Origin: Flavobacterium sp. 1355
GTDB taxonomy: Bacteria; Bacteroidota; Bacteroidia; Flavobacteriales; Flavobacteriaceae
Reading direction: 5' to 3'
DNA length: 64,000 bases
Assembly: GCF_017833415.1 (NCBI RefSeq)
Contig: NZ_JAFICC010000004.1
Span: 1 to 64,000 of the forward strand
Within the stretch, counting starts at the first letter, position 1. Each line of letters begins with the position of its first letter. A program made the translations under genes and the position numbers. The notes under the pieces are model-generated. The model ran no database searches. It saw only the letters and a program-made list of their open reading frames with translations, and was not told where the DNA came from. Shown here piece after piece: positions 1 through 7,998 of this stretch.

Positions 1-1
1 A

Positions 2-541
2 GCATTACAGGAGATTAGAATAAAATATCGTTGGGAAGCGATGGATACCGAGAATCGATTGATATTACAAGCGAAAAGAGAAAACAAAACCTATGCCCCA
101 GAGCTTTTACCTAATGGAGACTCTGTAAAACAGTTGTTAGCCAGAAGCAGATATGTTCTTTATAAGTCCCGCGATAAATGGACCGAGAGACAAAACGAAC
201 GAGCCCAATTGTTATTTGGCTTGTATCCGGATATTAAAAAAGCCTACGGTTTAACCCAACAACTACGGGGTATTTACAACAATCAAAACAATAAACATAT
301 TGCGATGGCCAAACTGGCACATTGGTACAGGAATGTAGAGGATTCAGGGTTTAAAAATTTTAATATCCTTTTAAATACTATAACGGTTAATTACCAATCA
401 ATCTTAAACTATTTTGATAATAGAAGTACTAATGCTTCTGCAGAATCATTCAATGCTAAAGTAAAAGCATTTAGAAGTCAATTTAGAGGAGTGCGTAAAG
501 TAGATTTCTTCTTATTCAGATTATCTAATCTTTTTGCTTAA
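2..541 (+). CDS. IS transposase, C-terminal part (runs off the left edge)
   Basis: The frame is open to the first bases of the window, so only the C-terminal ~180 residues are seen. The conserved end (SAESFNAKVKAF, then FRGVRKVDFFLFRLSNLFA) is what I recognise from ISL3-like DDE transposases of Bacteroidota (ISAon1 type); the block carrying the last acidic catalytic residue lies in AESFN. The stop codon overlaps an element-end-like sequence, TTAATCCCCAACTTTTGCACC, which may be the right terminal inverted repeat. It sits outside attL, in host DNA. The exact IS family is from memory. Confidence 0.75.
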   Translation, partial: ALQEIRIKYRWEAMDTENRLILQAKRENKTYAPELLPNGDSVKQLLARSRYVLYKSRDKWTERQNERAQLLFGLYPDIKKAYGLTQQLRGIYNNQNNKHIAMAKLAHWYRNVEDSGFKNFNILLNTITVNYQSILNYFDNRSTNASAESFNAKVKAFRSQFRGVRKVDFFLFRLSNLFA

Positions 542-921
542 TCCCCAACTTTTGCACCTGATCCATTGTTATTTGGCTTGTATCCGGATATTAAAAAAGC
601 CTACGGTTTAACCCAACAACTACGGGGTATTTACAACAATCAAAACAATAAACATATTGCGATGGCCAAACTGGCACATTGGTACAGGAATGTAGAGGAT
701 TCAGGGTTTAAAAATTTTAATATCCTTTTAAATACTATAACGGTTAATTACCAATCAATCTTAAACTATTTTGATAATAGAAGTACTAATGCTTCTGCAG
801 AATCATTCAATGCTAAAGTAAAAGCATTTAGAAGTCAATTTAGAGGAGTGCGTAAAGTAGATTTCTTCTTATTCAGATTATCTAATCTTTTTGCTTAATC
901 CCCAACTTTTGCACCTGATCC
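208..921 (+). repeat. 357-bp direct tandem duplication of the IS end
   Basis: Units 208-564 and 565-921 read as identical. Each holds the last ~110 codons of the transposase plus the presumed terminal inverted repeat ending CACCTGATCC. The join CCTGATCC/ATTGTTATTT fuses an element end to an internal transposase position. This could come from a tandem IS copy followed by deletion, from unequal exchange, or from an assembly artefact. Confidence 0.9.
566..898 (+). pseudogene. Duplicated 3' fragment of the transposase
   Basis: It encodes the same last 110 residues as the preceding transposase and has no ATG, only an in-frame TTG at the duplication join. It lacks the upstream part of the DDE domain and cannot be functional alone. 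Confidence 0.85.
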
Positions 922-970
922 TTTTTGTATTGACCCAAAACATGTGCTTTTTGAAAAGTAAGCAAAAATG

Positions 971-1010
971 AAAGCCTTTAAACATTAATGTTTAAAGGCT
1001 TTTGATTTTT
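971..1010. terminator. Displaced host terminator of tRNA-Ser
   Basis: A perfect 32-nt palindrome (971-1002, arms AAAGCCTTTAAACATT) is followed by T-rich DNA on both sides. Read on the minus strand it lies just past the tRNA 3' fragment at attL. It is therefore probably the original terminator of the tRNA-Ser gene, separated from the gene by the prophage. Confidence 0.7.
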
Positions 1011-1035
1011 AAAACTTCTTTTGAAGCTTCTACTG

Positions 1036-1050
1036 GCGGAGAAAGAGGGA
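1036..1050. other. attL core (copy of tRNA-Ser 3' end)
   Basis: The 15-mer GCGGAGAAAGAGGGA is identical and in the same orientation at 55168-55182, where it is the 3' acceptor-stem and T-arm end of tRNA-Ser. The bases on each side differ (G/A before, A/T after), so the identity ends at the core. Phage genes begin immediately to the right. Confidence 0.85.
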
Positions 1051-1130
1051 AACTCCAAATATCTTTTTATAAAATTTAAATGATTGATTTATATGACTTT
1101 ACAAACAAATTAAAATAGGTTAATAATAAG

Positions 1131-1154
1131 TTTTGTTCACTTTTTTGTTCACTG
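1131..1154 (+). repeat. Candidate integrase arm-type sites, left end
   Basis: TTTTGTTCACT occurs twice in direct orientation, 13 bp apart. The longer TTTTGTTCACTTTT recurs once at 55105-55118 beside attR. Repeats lying 50-80 bp inside both att cores suggest arm sites bound by the integrase N-terminal domain. Confidence 0.5.
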
Positions 1155-1415
1155 TAGAAAATCAGCAATTTCAATGCTTCCCGACATGTTGAACACTTTT
1201 TTGTCAAGGCCAAAAATCCAATTTGCGTTTACATTATATTTTTCAATAATGTTCTCAATATGTGTAACGGTAAAATGATTAGTGCCTTTTTTAATTTTTG
1301 AAACTGTTTGTGGAAGAATGTTTATCTCTCTACAAAAGTCTATTTCACGATTTACTTTATTCTGAAATATCAGAACATCAATAAGTCGCAGAATACGTTG
1401 ATCAGTTTTTTGCAT
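1149..1415 (-). CDS. Small HTH (XRE-like) DNA-binding protein
   Basis: This 88-residue protein has an N-terminal helical region with a helix-turn-helix-like stretch around residues 30-50 (ILPQTVSKIKKG). It is followed by a motif of the type VNANWIFGL, which resembles the VNPNWLLTG-like end of XRE domains in Bacteroidota phage repressors. It is the last gene before attL and probably belongs to the lysogeny transcription unit with the repressor. It could be a second repressor or an excision regulator; which one is not visible. Confidence 0.7.
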   Translation of the reverse strand: MQKTDQRILRLIDVLIFQNKVNREIDFCREINILPQTVSKIKKGTNHFTVTHIENIIEKYNVNANWIFGLDKKVFNMSGSIEIADFLQ

Positions 1416-1450
1416 TTAACATTAGTTTATTTCAGGCTATTACATTCGGG

Positions 1451-1882
1451 CTAATCTTCAATCCTTAAAAAATTAAATTTGTTATCACTGACAACAATTT
1501 TTTCATGTAGAACTGTAGCATTAAAATGGTTTTTTGCTCTGAATTTATACAAGAATTCTATTTCATTAGCTGGAAGCATTTGTGCTTTAGTAGAGCTAAT
1601 TTCGTCTTCAATCTTCATCAAATTATATTCATTTTTGGCACTATCTTTTTGATATTCACTTTGCAATTTTGAAAGATCTTGCATTCTTTGATTAGTTTGC
1701 ATCCTTTTGTTTGTGTCTACTACAAAACTTACAAATTCATAGGACTTTGGATCATTTAACTGAGGCAGTAAGCGTTTTTCTGCTTCGAGTTTTAGAATAT
1801 CATTTGGTGCACTTGGTTTATTATCACAGTTATATAATAATACACAGATAATTAGAATTAATATTTTTTTGATGAATGACAT
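1451..1882 (-). CDS. Putative lipoprotein of unknown function
   Basis: The 143-residue product starts with a positively charged, hydrophobic signal segment ending in LLYNCDN, a plausible lipoprotein cleavage site at Cys19. The rest is hydrophilic, with a Gln/Lys-rich helical middle. It lies 3 bp past the stop of the exported protein gene and in the same direction as the repressor. It is therefore likely expressed in the lysogen and a candidate for changing the host surface. No family was recognised. Confidence 0.7.
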   Translation of the reverse strand: MSFIKKILILIICVLLYNCDNKPSAPNDILKLEAEKRLLPQLNDPKSYEFVSFVVDTNKRMQTNQRMQDLSKLQSEYQKDSAKNEYNLMKIEDEISSTKAQMLPANEIEFLYKFRAKNHFNATVLHEKIVVSDNKFNFLRIED

Positions 1883-1885
1883 GAA

Positions 1886-2332
1886 TTAGAATGCATTAAT
1901 TTTTATTAAGTTAAATTTATCATCATAGTAGGCATTTATTACGCCGTCTTTTGTTGAACCATAGTCATTTTGCGCTGCATATTCTATAGTTATGTACCAT
2001 TGCTGACTTTCTGCTAAAAAGGATATCTTGACTATCTTACTTTCATAAGTATATTTATTTTTCACAAGTCCTTTTGCTTTCTCATTTACATCTGCAATCA
2101 TAGAATTAAGTTTATCTACATCAGTATTTAAATATATCTCTGTCGGAATTCCGATTGTAAGAAATGCGTTTGACATTACATTGTTACCATTATTCAGGTT
2201 AATTGACTTATCGGTAATTCTCCAACGATTAGTCTCCACTTGTTTAAAATCGGTTTTTTTTACATAATCAACGACTTGACTATAAGAAAAGGTTGTGATC
2301 GTAAATACTAATAATAATAATGCTTTTTTCAT
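1886..2332 (-). CDS. Putative exported protein
   Basis: This 148-residue protein has a clear N-terminal signal peptide (MKKALLLLVFTITTFSYS, cleavage before Gln19). The mature part looks like a small mixed alpha/beta fold with no recognised domain. It lies between the repressor and lipoprotein genes, all on the minus strand, which suggests expression during lysogeny. Confidence 0.7.
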   Translation of the reverse strand: MKKALLLLVFTITTFSYSQVVDYVKKTDFKQVETNRWRITDKSINLNNGNNVMSNAFLTIGIPTEIYLNTDVDKLNSMIADVNEKAKGLVKNKYTYESKIVKISFLAESQQWYITIEYAAQNDYGSTKDGVINAYYDDKFNLIKINAF

Positions 2333-2375
2333 TTTATAATTTTAAGGATGATAAAATTAACTATATGTAAATCTG

Positions 2376-3071
2376 TTACCTTCTATTTCTTTTTCTTTGA
2401 ATATCTACAATATTGAAGATCTTGGAGACATTTCGTAGATCAATATCAAAATCTTCGTAATAGTCATTTAAAGAATGACATGTGATAATTCCTTTTTCAA
2501 CATCATGTTTTATAATTCTTTTTACGCAGATTCCGTTGTCTTTATCAACAATTACAAAATCCCATTTATTGATATGTAATTTACTATGCCAAAAATCTTT
2601 TCTAACATTTCTACAAAGTAGAATGTCTCGCTCCAGGTAACTTTCGTGTGTACCGTTATCCATGCTATCTCCTTTGACTTCAAAGCAGATGTATTCTCCC
2701 TTATGCTCTTTTTCAACTAAAAATGGAATTTTTGGTAATTCCTCAATAAATTCTGGGTCATTATAACCATTCATATAACCTGCGTATGCGTATTGATTTA
2801 CAAGTGGAACATTCATTATGTTTTCATTAAGATACAAAACTGGTTGCTTCTCAACTTTCTTTTTACTTTCATTATTGTCACCTACAAGGAGCCAAGACGG
2901 CTCAATTCCAAAATAATCGCTAATTACTTTCAAAGTACTTGCATTTGGCTTAGAATCTTTATTGAGAATTCTGCTCAATGTAGATTGCGATATACCTGTT
3001 ACATCGGCCAGCATATATGCTGTTAGCCCTTTAGAATCTAGTAATTGCTTCAATCTTAATCCAATACTCAT
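2376..3071 (-). CDS. CI/LexA-like phage repressor with S24 peptidase domain
   Basis: This is a 231-residue two-domain repressor. Residues 1-65 are an XRE-type HTH (LADVTGISQSTLSRILN). The C-terminal half carries S24 hallmarks: a likely self-cleavage Ala97-Gly98 (YAYAGYM), a catalytic Ser136 in GDSMDNG and a Lys184 in ICVKRI. RecA-stimulated self-cleavage is the known mechanism of this family. It is transcribed away from the early operon, and the intergenic region holds a long inverted repeat suited to be its operator. Confidence 0.9.
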   Translation of the reverse strand: MSIGLRLKQLLDSKGLTAYMLADVTGISQSTLSRILNKDSKPNASTLKVISDYFGIEPSWLLVGDNNESKKKVEKQPVLYLNENIMNVPLVNQYAYAGYMNGYNDPEFIEELPKIPFLVEKEHKGEYICFEVKGDSMDNGTHESYLERDILLCRNVRKDFWHSKLHINKWDFVIVDKDNGICVKRIIKHDVEKGIITCHSLNDYYEDFDIDLRNVSKIFNIVDIQRKRNRR

Positions 3072-3101
3072 TTCAATTATTATTTAGAAACATTTTAAAT
3101 A

Positions 3102-3148
3102 AAAGTATTAAGCAAGTATTTTAATGCTTTTTACTTGCATAATACTTT
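3102..3148. promoter_or_regulatory. Repressor operator: 17-bp inverted repeat
   Basis: AAAGTATTAAGCAAGTA (3102-3118) and TACTTGCATAATACTTT (3132-3148) form an inverted repeat with one mismatch and a 13-bp spacer. It lies between the repressor start and the first early gene, and the right arm overlaps the -33 element of the rightward promoter. Binding of the repressor here is inferred. Confidence 0.7.
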
Positions 3149-3165
3149 CATTTGATATATTTTTG
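3133..3165 (+). promoter_or_regulatory. Early rightward promoter
   Basis: ACTTG (3133-3137) and TATTTTTG (3158-3165) are spaced by 20 bp and match the Bacteroidota -33/-7 pattern (TTTG, then TAnnTTTG). Transcription would start near 3172 and enter the early operon. The -33 part is inside the right operator arm, which would explain repression. Confidence 0.6.
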
Positions 3166-3171
3166 CTCTGT

Positions 3172-3364
3172 ACAAATGACAAATGCAAATGTACTCAAAA
3201 AAAGTTCTTTGAAATACTGAAAACCGTAAAATGAAAAAATAAGCTCTGTGGGTTTAAGAAAACCTTTTTGAGAATGAGCTGAAAAATAAAAATCGAATAT
3301 GTAAGCCGTTGCGAGTAAGTCGTAGCATCGAAGCAACAACGGCGCGAATTTCAAAAGACGAATT
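3172..3364 (+). other. Structured leader of the early operon
   Basis: No convincing gene lies in this ~190-nt leader. It contains a stem GCCGTTG/CAACGGC (3305-3311 with 3337-3343) and a weaker hairpin around 3241-3278. These could act in attenuation or antitermination, which is speculative. Confidence 0.4.
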
Positions 3365-3646
3365 ATGAGAACATCAATATTTAAAAAAGCATGGGAATTA
3401 TTTAGAAAGTTCCAAATGACATTTTCGCAAGCGTTAATTGAAGCTTGGAAAATTGTGAAAAGAGAAATGTTAGTGATTGCTTACAATAAGATTCCTTCAA
3501 CAAGAAGTTTCCAAAAAAAGAAACTGGAAGCTAAAAAGAAATGGCAGGCAATTACAACTATTACTTATCCATGGAGAGATCATTTAGTGGTAAATAATGC
3601 AGCTGCAGCCGGATATTACGGAATTGGAAAATACTGCGGGGATTAA
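3365..3646 (+). CDS. Small basic phage protein, unknown function
   Basis: This is the first gene of the early operon: 93 residues, lysine-rich, mostly helical. Its N-terminal stretch FKKAWELFRKFQMTFSQALIEAWK resembles a short segment seen in many Bacteroidota phage and mobile-element proteins. Its first position suggests an early regulatory or anti-host role, but no function can be named. Confidence 0.7.
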   Translation: MRTSIFKKAWELFRKFQMTFSQALIEAWKIVKREMLVIAYNKIPSTRSFQKKKLEAKKKWQAITTITYPWRDHLVVNNAAAAGYYGIGKYCGD

Positions 3647-3666
3647 CAAATTATAACTTCAAAAAT

Positions 3667-3915
3667 ATGTCTACAACAACTACAAAGAAAAAGCAGCTTA
3701 AAGACGAAATATATACCATCATCCGGAATGATATTCCTTTAAGAGAAAAAATTGCAGCTCAATTAAGTATTCAGGTTCAATCTGTGTACTTATTGGCTGT
3801 CAGAAAGTCAACCAAATTCAGTTTGCCTTTTGTGTTAGATGTAATTGCAGAGCATCTTCGAAAGCCAAAAGAACAACTTATTGATGAACCAAAAGAAGAA
3901 TTAACCGATGTCTAG
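3667..3915 (+). CDS. Small unknown protein, possibly DNA-binding
   Basis: The product has 82 residues with a basic N-terminus (TTTKKKQLK). The middle (LREKIAAQLSIQVQSVYLLAVRKS) is consistent with an HTH, and the tail is acidic. No family was recognised. Confidence 0.6.
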   Translation: MSTTTTKKKQLKDEIYTIIRNDIPLREKIAAQLSIQVQSVYLLAVRKSTKFSLPFVLDVIAEHLRKPKEQLIDEPKEELTDV

Positions 3916-4024
3916 TTTAGTGTCAGCAGAAGATGTGATCATGTTTTTGATACTTCTGATTATCGGACTTGGCTTGATAAACTTAATTAACTGGATTTCT
4001 AAAAAAATAAACAGATGGCAGTAA
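3908..4024 (+). CDS. 38-residue single-pass membrane peptide
   Basis: An ATG at 3908 overlaps the end of the previous gene, and the stop overlaps the next start at 4015. The product has one membrane segment (FLILLIIGLGLINLI) and a basic C-terminus. The overlap on both sides supports it as a real member of the operon. Confidence 0.55.
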   Translation: MSSLVSAEDVIMFLILLIIGLGLINLINWISKKINRWQ

Positions 4025-4245
4025 AAACAATAACAATTCCATTGGAAACATACAAATGTCTGCGGGGGCATTTAGAACAGGCGAATGAAATTTTCAAGAG
4101 TCTGGGCATGGTTGGGAGTGTCGAAAGTAAAATTGATACTCCTAAATCAGCGCCGAAAGAAACAAGAACTCAAAAAGTCAATAAATATAAAGACTTAATA
4201 GCAAGTGGTAAGCGGGGCACAAAACCAGATTACCTTAAAAAGTAA
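4015..4245 (+). CDS. Small unknown early protein
   Basis: The 76-residue product has a helical N-terminus and a basic, Ser/Thr-rich tail. It starts inside the preceding 38-residue gene and ends at a hairpin. No family was recognised. Confidence 0.6.
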   Translation: MAVKTITIPLETYKCLRGHLEQANEIFKSLGMVGSVESKIDTPKSAPKETRTQKVNKYKDLIASGKRGTKPDYLKK

Positions 4246-4267
4246 AGCCACTATCGACAGTGGCTTT
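4244..4267 (+). terminator. Hairpin after the first early genes
   Basis: AAAGCCACT (4244-4252) pairs perfectly with AGTGGCTTT (4259-4267) around a 6-nt loop. There is no strong T-tract after it, so it may be a weak terminator or an RNA-processing hairpin. Confidence 0.45.
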
Positions 4268-4361
4268 ACTAATCAAAGAGATTGAATCCCCCGATCTAAT
4301 CTCTACAAGTGATGATAATTTAATAAACAAATTGGACGTCCAAATCCTAATTCTATTTACT

Positions 4362-4583
4362 ATGAGAGCAAATTTAGTACAAAAATTCGAAAAAACTAAG
4401 TTGTCAAATGACAAAACAAAACTCCTTTTAGGCAAGTGTTTGAAAAAAGCATTTGCAGATTCTATTTCAGATGCAGAAGAATCAGAAGAAATACTTGCTC
4501 TGGCTTGGAAATTCCAAGTTCCTCAATTTGATGAAATGTTTGAAGATCATCAAAATCACGATTATCCATCTTTTAATTGCTAA
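4362..4583 (+). CDS. Small unknown early protein
   Basis: This 73-residue, mostly helical, acidic-tailed protein starts at the ATG at 4362. The frame is open upstream to a GTG at 4260, but that start lies inside the hairpin and is unlikely. No family was recognised. Confidence 0.5.
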   Translation: MRANLVQKFEKTKLSNDKTKLLLGKCLKKAFADSISDAEESEEILALAWKFQVPQFDEMFEDHQNHDYPSFNC

Positions 4584-4586
4584 GCT

Positions 4587-4712
4587 ATGGACTTCGATAC
4601 AGAACGATCTATGAGAATGTTTAATCTGTTTATGATTGCATTCATTATCGCCTTTACAATCGGATTCATATTAGGTGCTTTTACTTGGTCCATTGTGGTT
4701 AACAATATTTAA
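4587..4712 (+). CDS. 41-residue single-pass membrane peptide
   Basis: The ATG is 3 bp past the previous stop. One long hydrophobic segment (FMIAFIIAFTIGFILGAFTW) follows a short charged N-terminus. It is the second tiny membrane peptide of the early operon, and its function is unknown. Confidence 0.5.
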   Translation: MDFDTERSMRMFNLFMIAFIIAFTIGFILGAFTWSIVVNNI

Positions 4713-4733
4713 TCTAATTCAATATCTAACAAA

Positions 4734-6740
4734 ATGAAAAATATAGAAATCAAAGGTTTAAACCTTACAAACTTTAAAGGAATTTTAAAATTATCGCTTT
4801 CTTTTAAGCACAATACAGATGTTTTTGGCGCGAATGGTACCGGAAAATCTACAATTTATGATGCTTTTCTTTGGCTGCTGTTTGGCAAAAATGCTGAGGA
4901 GAAAAAAGACTTCAGTATTAAAAATACGGTTGATACCTCTTTGAATAGACAAGATCATGAAGTCGAAGGATTCTTTGAAGTGAACGGAGATCGAATTACT
5001 TTAAAGAAGATCTACAAAGAAAAGTGGTCAAAGAAAAGAGGTGAAGAAACTGCCGAATATACAGGTAATGAAACTTTGTACTACTGGAATGAAGTTCCAA
5101 TGAACCAAAGAGATTTTCAAGCCAAAGTTAGCGGAATTATGGATGAGACAATTTTCAAACTGATTACAAACCCTTTCGCACTTAACTCCATGAAGTGGCC
5201 AGAACGCCGAAGCATAATTACTCAAATGGCCGGTGAATTTACCGATGCTCAGATAGCAGAAGGGAATCCGGAATATCAAGCGTTATTAGCAAATCTGACA
5301 CAAGATAAAACGATAGCCGAGTATCTAAGCCAGATTAAAGCGAGTGTCAAAAAATCTAAGGACGATCTAAAAGCAATTCCAACTCGAATTGATGAAGTTT
5401 CAAAAACGAAACCGGAGGCTTTCGACTTTCAGAATCTTAAAAATCTGCTTGGTGCGAAAGAATCACAGTTAACCAAAATTGACGAAGCAATCCTAAACAA
5501 ATCTGCCGGTCTCGATTCTATTTTAAAAAGCAATGAAGATGCAAAACGAACAGCATCCAATTTAAGATCTGAAATTCAAAGTATCGAAAGTGAAACAAGA
5601 ACTAAAGCAACTGCTTCTGGTAAAATAGACACTTCTGAATTAGACGCTTATAATACCGGGCTTATCAATAAAAATGGAGAGCTGACGACTGCGGAAAACA
5701 GTTTAAAAACTTTAAAAGGTCTGGTTGAAGGAAAAGAATCGGATATAAAAGCATTGGACGGAAAAATGCAAGCTAAGCGCGAGGAATGGGCCGCTGAAAA
5801 CGCAAAGGAACTGACTTTTGATCAGGATTCTTTTTGTTGTCCAACTTGTCAACGTGCATTTGAAGAATCAGATGTTGAGGCCAAAAAGACTGAAATGTTA
5901 ACCAACTTTAAAAGTAAAAAGGCCGCTAATCTAAGTGAGATAAACCGTCAAGGTGGTTTATTAAAAACTGACAAAGAAAACTTAGAATCTGAGCTTAAAA
6001 CTTTGAAAGAAAGAGTTGAAAACGGTCAAACTGTAATTAATGCACTGAAAACAGAGATAGCCGACTTACAAACAAAAATTGACGCTGAAAACACCAAAAA
6101 AAATAATGCTACACCGGTTGATGTTGAAGCAGTTTACAACCAACTTCTTCTTGCAAACGCTGATTATAATGCTAAGAAGGCCGAGCTTCTAAAAGTTGAA
6201 GCAACTATTAAAGAAGAGCCAAAAGTTGATGATGAACAACTAAAAGCAGATAAAAAAACATTGTCTGAAGAAATTGAAGCAATCAAAGTCAAATTAAGAA
6301 ACGAGGCTCAAATATTAGCTGTTGATGAAAGAATCAAACAACTTACTGATGAAGAAACAAGATTGGCTCAGGAGATTGCCGGAGTTGAAAAAACTCAATT
6401 CTTAATTGAGCGTTTCGAAAAAGATAAAATGTCAGCAATTGAAAACAATGTCAATTCAAAATTCAGAATTGTAAAATTCAAAATGTTTGAGGATCAAGTT
6501 AACGGAGGAGAATCTCCTGCATGTGAAATCATGGTAAATGGTGTTCCTTTCTCCGATGCAAATACAGCATCTAAAATTAATGCCGGTATTGACATTATCT
6601 CAACTCTTTGCCAATTCTACCAAGTATCAGCACCAATCTTTATTGATGGTGCAGAATCTATCCACTCTATTTTAAGCACCGATAGCCAATTGATAAGATT
6701 GGTAGTAAGTGAGCAGGACGAAACTTTACGTGTTGCATAA
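4734..6740 (+). CDS. SbcC/Rad50-like AAA ATPase of the phage recombination module
   Basis: This 668-residue SMC-like protein has an N-terminal Walker A (GANGTGKST, residues 32-40), long coiled coils and a central zinc-hook-like CPTC near residue 370. A C-terminal ATPase half contains the acidic motif APIFIDGAESIH. Full-size SbcC has about 1,000 residues, so this is a compact phage type. It lies upstream of RecT and an MBL-fold hydrolase and probably processes DNA ends for single-strand annealing. No SbcD-like nuclease gene is adjacent, which leaves the MBL protein as a possible nuclease partner (inference). Confidence 0.85.
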   Translation: MKNIEIKGLNLTNFKGILKLSLSFKHNTDVFGANGTGKSTIYDAFLWLLFGKNAEEKKDFSIKNTVDTSLNRQDHEVEGFFEVNGDRITLKKIYKEKWSKKRGEETAEYTGNETLYYWNEVPMNQRDFQAKVSGIMDETIFKLITNPFALNSMKWPERRSIITQMAGEFTDAQIAEGNPEYQALLANLTQDKTIAEYLSQIKASVKKSKDDLKAIPTRIDEVSKTKPEAFDFQNLKNLLGAKESQLTKIDEAILNKSAGLDSILKSNEDAKRTASNLRSEIQSIESETRTKATASGKIDTSELDAYNTGLINKNGELTTAENSLKTLKGLVEGKESDIKALDGKMQAKREEWAAENAKELTFDQDSFCCPTCQRAFEESDVEAKKTEMLTNFKSKKAANLSEINRQGGLLKTDKENLESELKTLKERVENGQTVINALKTEIADLQTKIDAENTKKNNATPVDVEAVYNQLLLANADYNAKKAELLKVEATIKEEPKVDDEQLKADKKTLSEEIEAIKVKLRNEAQILAVDERIKQLTDEETRLAQEIAGVEKTQFLIERFEKDKMSAIENNVNSKFRIVKFKMFEDQVNGGESPACEIMVNGVPFSDANTASKINAGIDIISTLCQFYQVSAPIFIDGAESIHSILSTDSQLIRLVVSEQDETLRVA

Positions 6741-6949
6741 TGACTGGCGTAAAAGTCAAAAGAGACTCCGACGGAAACCTTATAGAAAACTGTAAAGAAA
6801 ACGTCGGAGTTAAAATAGGAAGTTTTGACTGTACTGCCAATTGTCCGCATAATCAAAACACCGCAAAAGAAATTCAAACGGAAGCTTTCGAATTAAGGTT
6901 CGTAAAGTGTTCCAAAATCCAAAGTAATCAACTTTTAATAGAAATATAA
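6740..6949 (+). CDS. Small Cys-containing protein in the recombination operon
   Basis: The 69-residue product contains CTANCPHN and further Cys residues, perhaps metal-binding. Its start and stop overlap the flanking genes by one base each, so it is translationally coupled to the ATPase and RecT. Its C-terminus QLLIEI is a weak variant of a clamp-binding hexapeptide. Confidence 0.65.
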   Translation: MTGVKVKRDSDGNLIENCKENVGVKIGSFDCTANCPHNQNTAKEIQTEAFELRFVKCSKIQSNQLLIEI

Positions 6950-7998
6950 TGAACACAGAAAACACCCCTGCACAAACTACAAATGCAAATGTTGCAAATG
7001 TGCAACCATCCCAAAGTGAAAGATTTACAAATGCAGTTTTAAAAGAGTTTTCCTCAAACAACGGTGCTGTTACGCTGACGCCATTTCAAAAGAAACTCTG
7101 CCAAAACTACTTTATAAAAGTTGATCAAACTTTAAAGGACAATGAGAAAAAGAGATTGGCCAAGCCGGAACACAGTCGTGATCTTTTACCATTCACTTGG
7201 GAAAATGTTAATATGGCAAAGCTTGCCGTTGATGTTATTGCTTATTCAAGTGTTGAATTGGACCCTACACAGCCAAATCATATTAGCATTGTCCCATATA
7301 AAAATACGGCAAACAATAAGTTTGACATGGGATTTTTGATTGGCTATCGTGGAATGGAAATCAAAGCTAAAAAATACGGATTAGAAGTTCCAACTGATGT
7401 TGTTTGCGAATTAGTTTACTCAACTGATAAGTTTAAGCAATATAAGAAAGATCTAAACAATCCTGTTGAAACGTACACTTTAGAAATAACAAACGATTTT
7501 GATCGAGGAACTGTTGTTGGCGGATTCTGGTACCATGAATTTAAAGATAGTCCTGAGAAAAATAAAATCAAGGTGTTCTCTTTAAAAGACATTGAAAAAA
7601 GAAAACCAAAATATGCATCTGCCGAGTTTTGGGGCGGGAAAAAGGATGTTTGGAAAAATGGACAAAAAGCAGGAACAGAAGAAGTTGAAGGATGGTTTGA
7701 AGAAATGGCCATTAAAACAATTTCAAGAAATGCTTACAATGCTATCACAATTGACAGTAAAAAGATTGATGATAACTATTTGGCAATTCTGCAGAAAGAA
7801 AATGAAATGAATGATTCTATAATCCAGAATCAGATTGATGCAAATGCGAATTCTGAATCGCTAGAATTTGACGATGCTGAACTTGTTGACGATAAGGTTT
7901 TAGAAATATCGGTGATCACAAGTGAGAACGCTTCTCCAGAGCAAAACTCTCAGCAAGCTATGAGCTTAGATGATGCAGGTAATCAACCTAATTTCTAA
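6949..7998 (+). CDS. recT: RecT-family single-strand annealing protein
   Basis: The 349 residues carry the RecT core: ENVNMAKLAVDVIAYSSVELDP, then NHISIVPYKN, MGFLIGYRGMEIKAKKYG and a C-terminal WFEEMAIKTISRNAYNAI. RecT coats single-stranded DNA and anneals homologous strands during phage recombination. The first ~20 residues are low-complexity (Gln/Asn/Thr) and the C-terminus is acidic, which is common in the family. It overlaps the MBL-fold gene by one base, so the two are probably co-translated. Confidence 0.9.
   Translation: MNTENTPAQTTNANVANVQPSQSERFTNAVLKEFSSNNGAVTLTPFQKKLCQNYFIKVDQTLKDNEKKRLAKPEHSRDLLPFTWENVNMAKLAVDVIAYSSVELDPTQPNHISIVPYKNTANNKFDMGFLIGYRGMEIKAKKYGLEVPTDVVCELVYSTDKFKQYKKDLNNPVETYTLEITNDFDRGTVVGGFWYHEFKDSPEKNKIKVFSLKDIEKRKPKYASAEFWGGKKDVWKNGQKAGTEEVEGWFEEMAIKTISRNAYNAITIDSKKIDDNYLAILQKENEMNDSIIQNQIDANANSESLEFDDAELVDDKVLEISVITSENASPEQNSQQAMSLDDAGNQPNF

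Noticed and set aside
3148..3354. 68-codon minus-strand frame in the repressor-early gene interval
   Set aside because: It lies inside the operator, promoter and structured leader of the early operon and has no protein-like features.
7416..7712. 98-codon minus-strand frame inside recT
   Set aside because: Antisense shadow of a well-conserved gene; low-complexity translation and no separate promoter.
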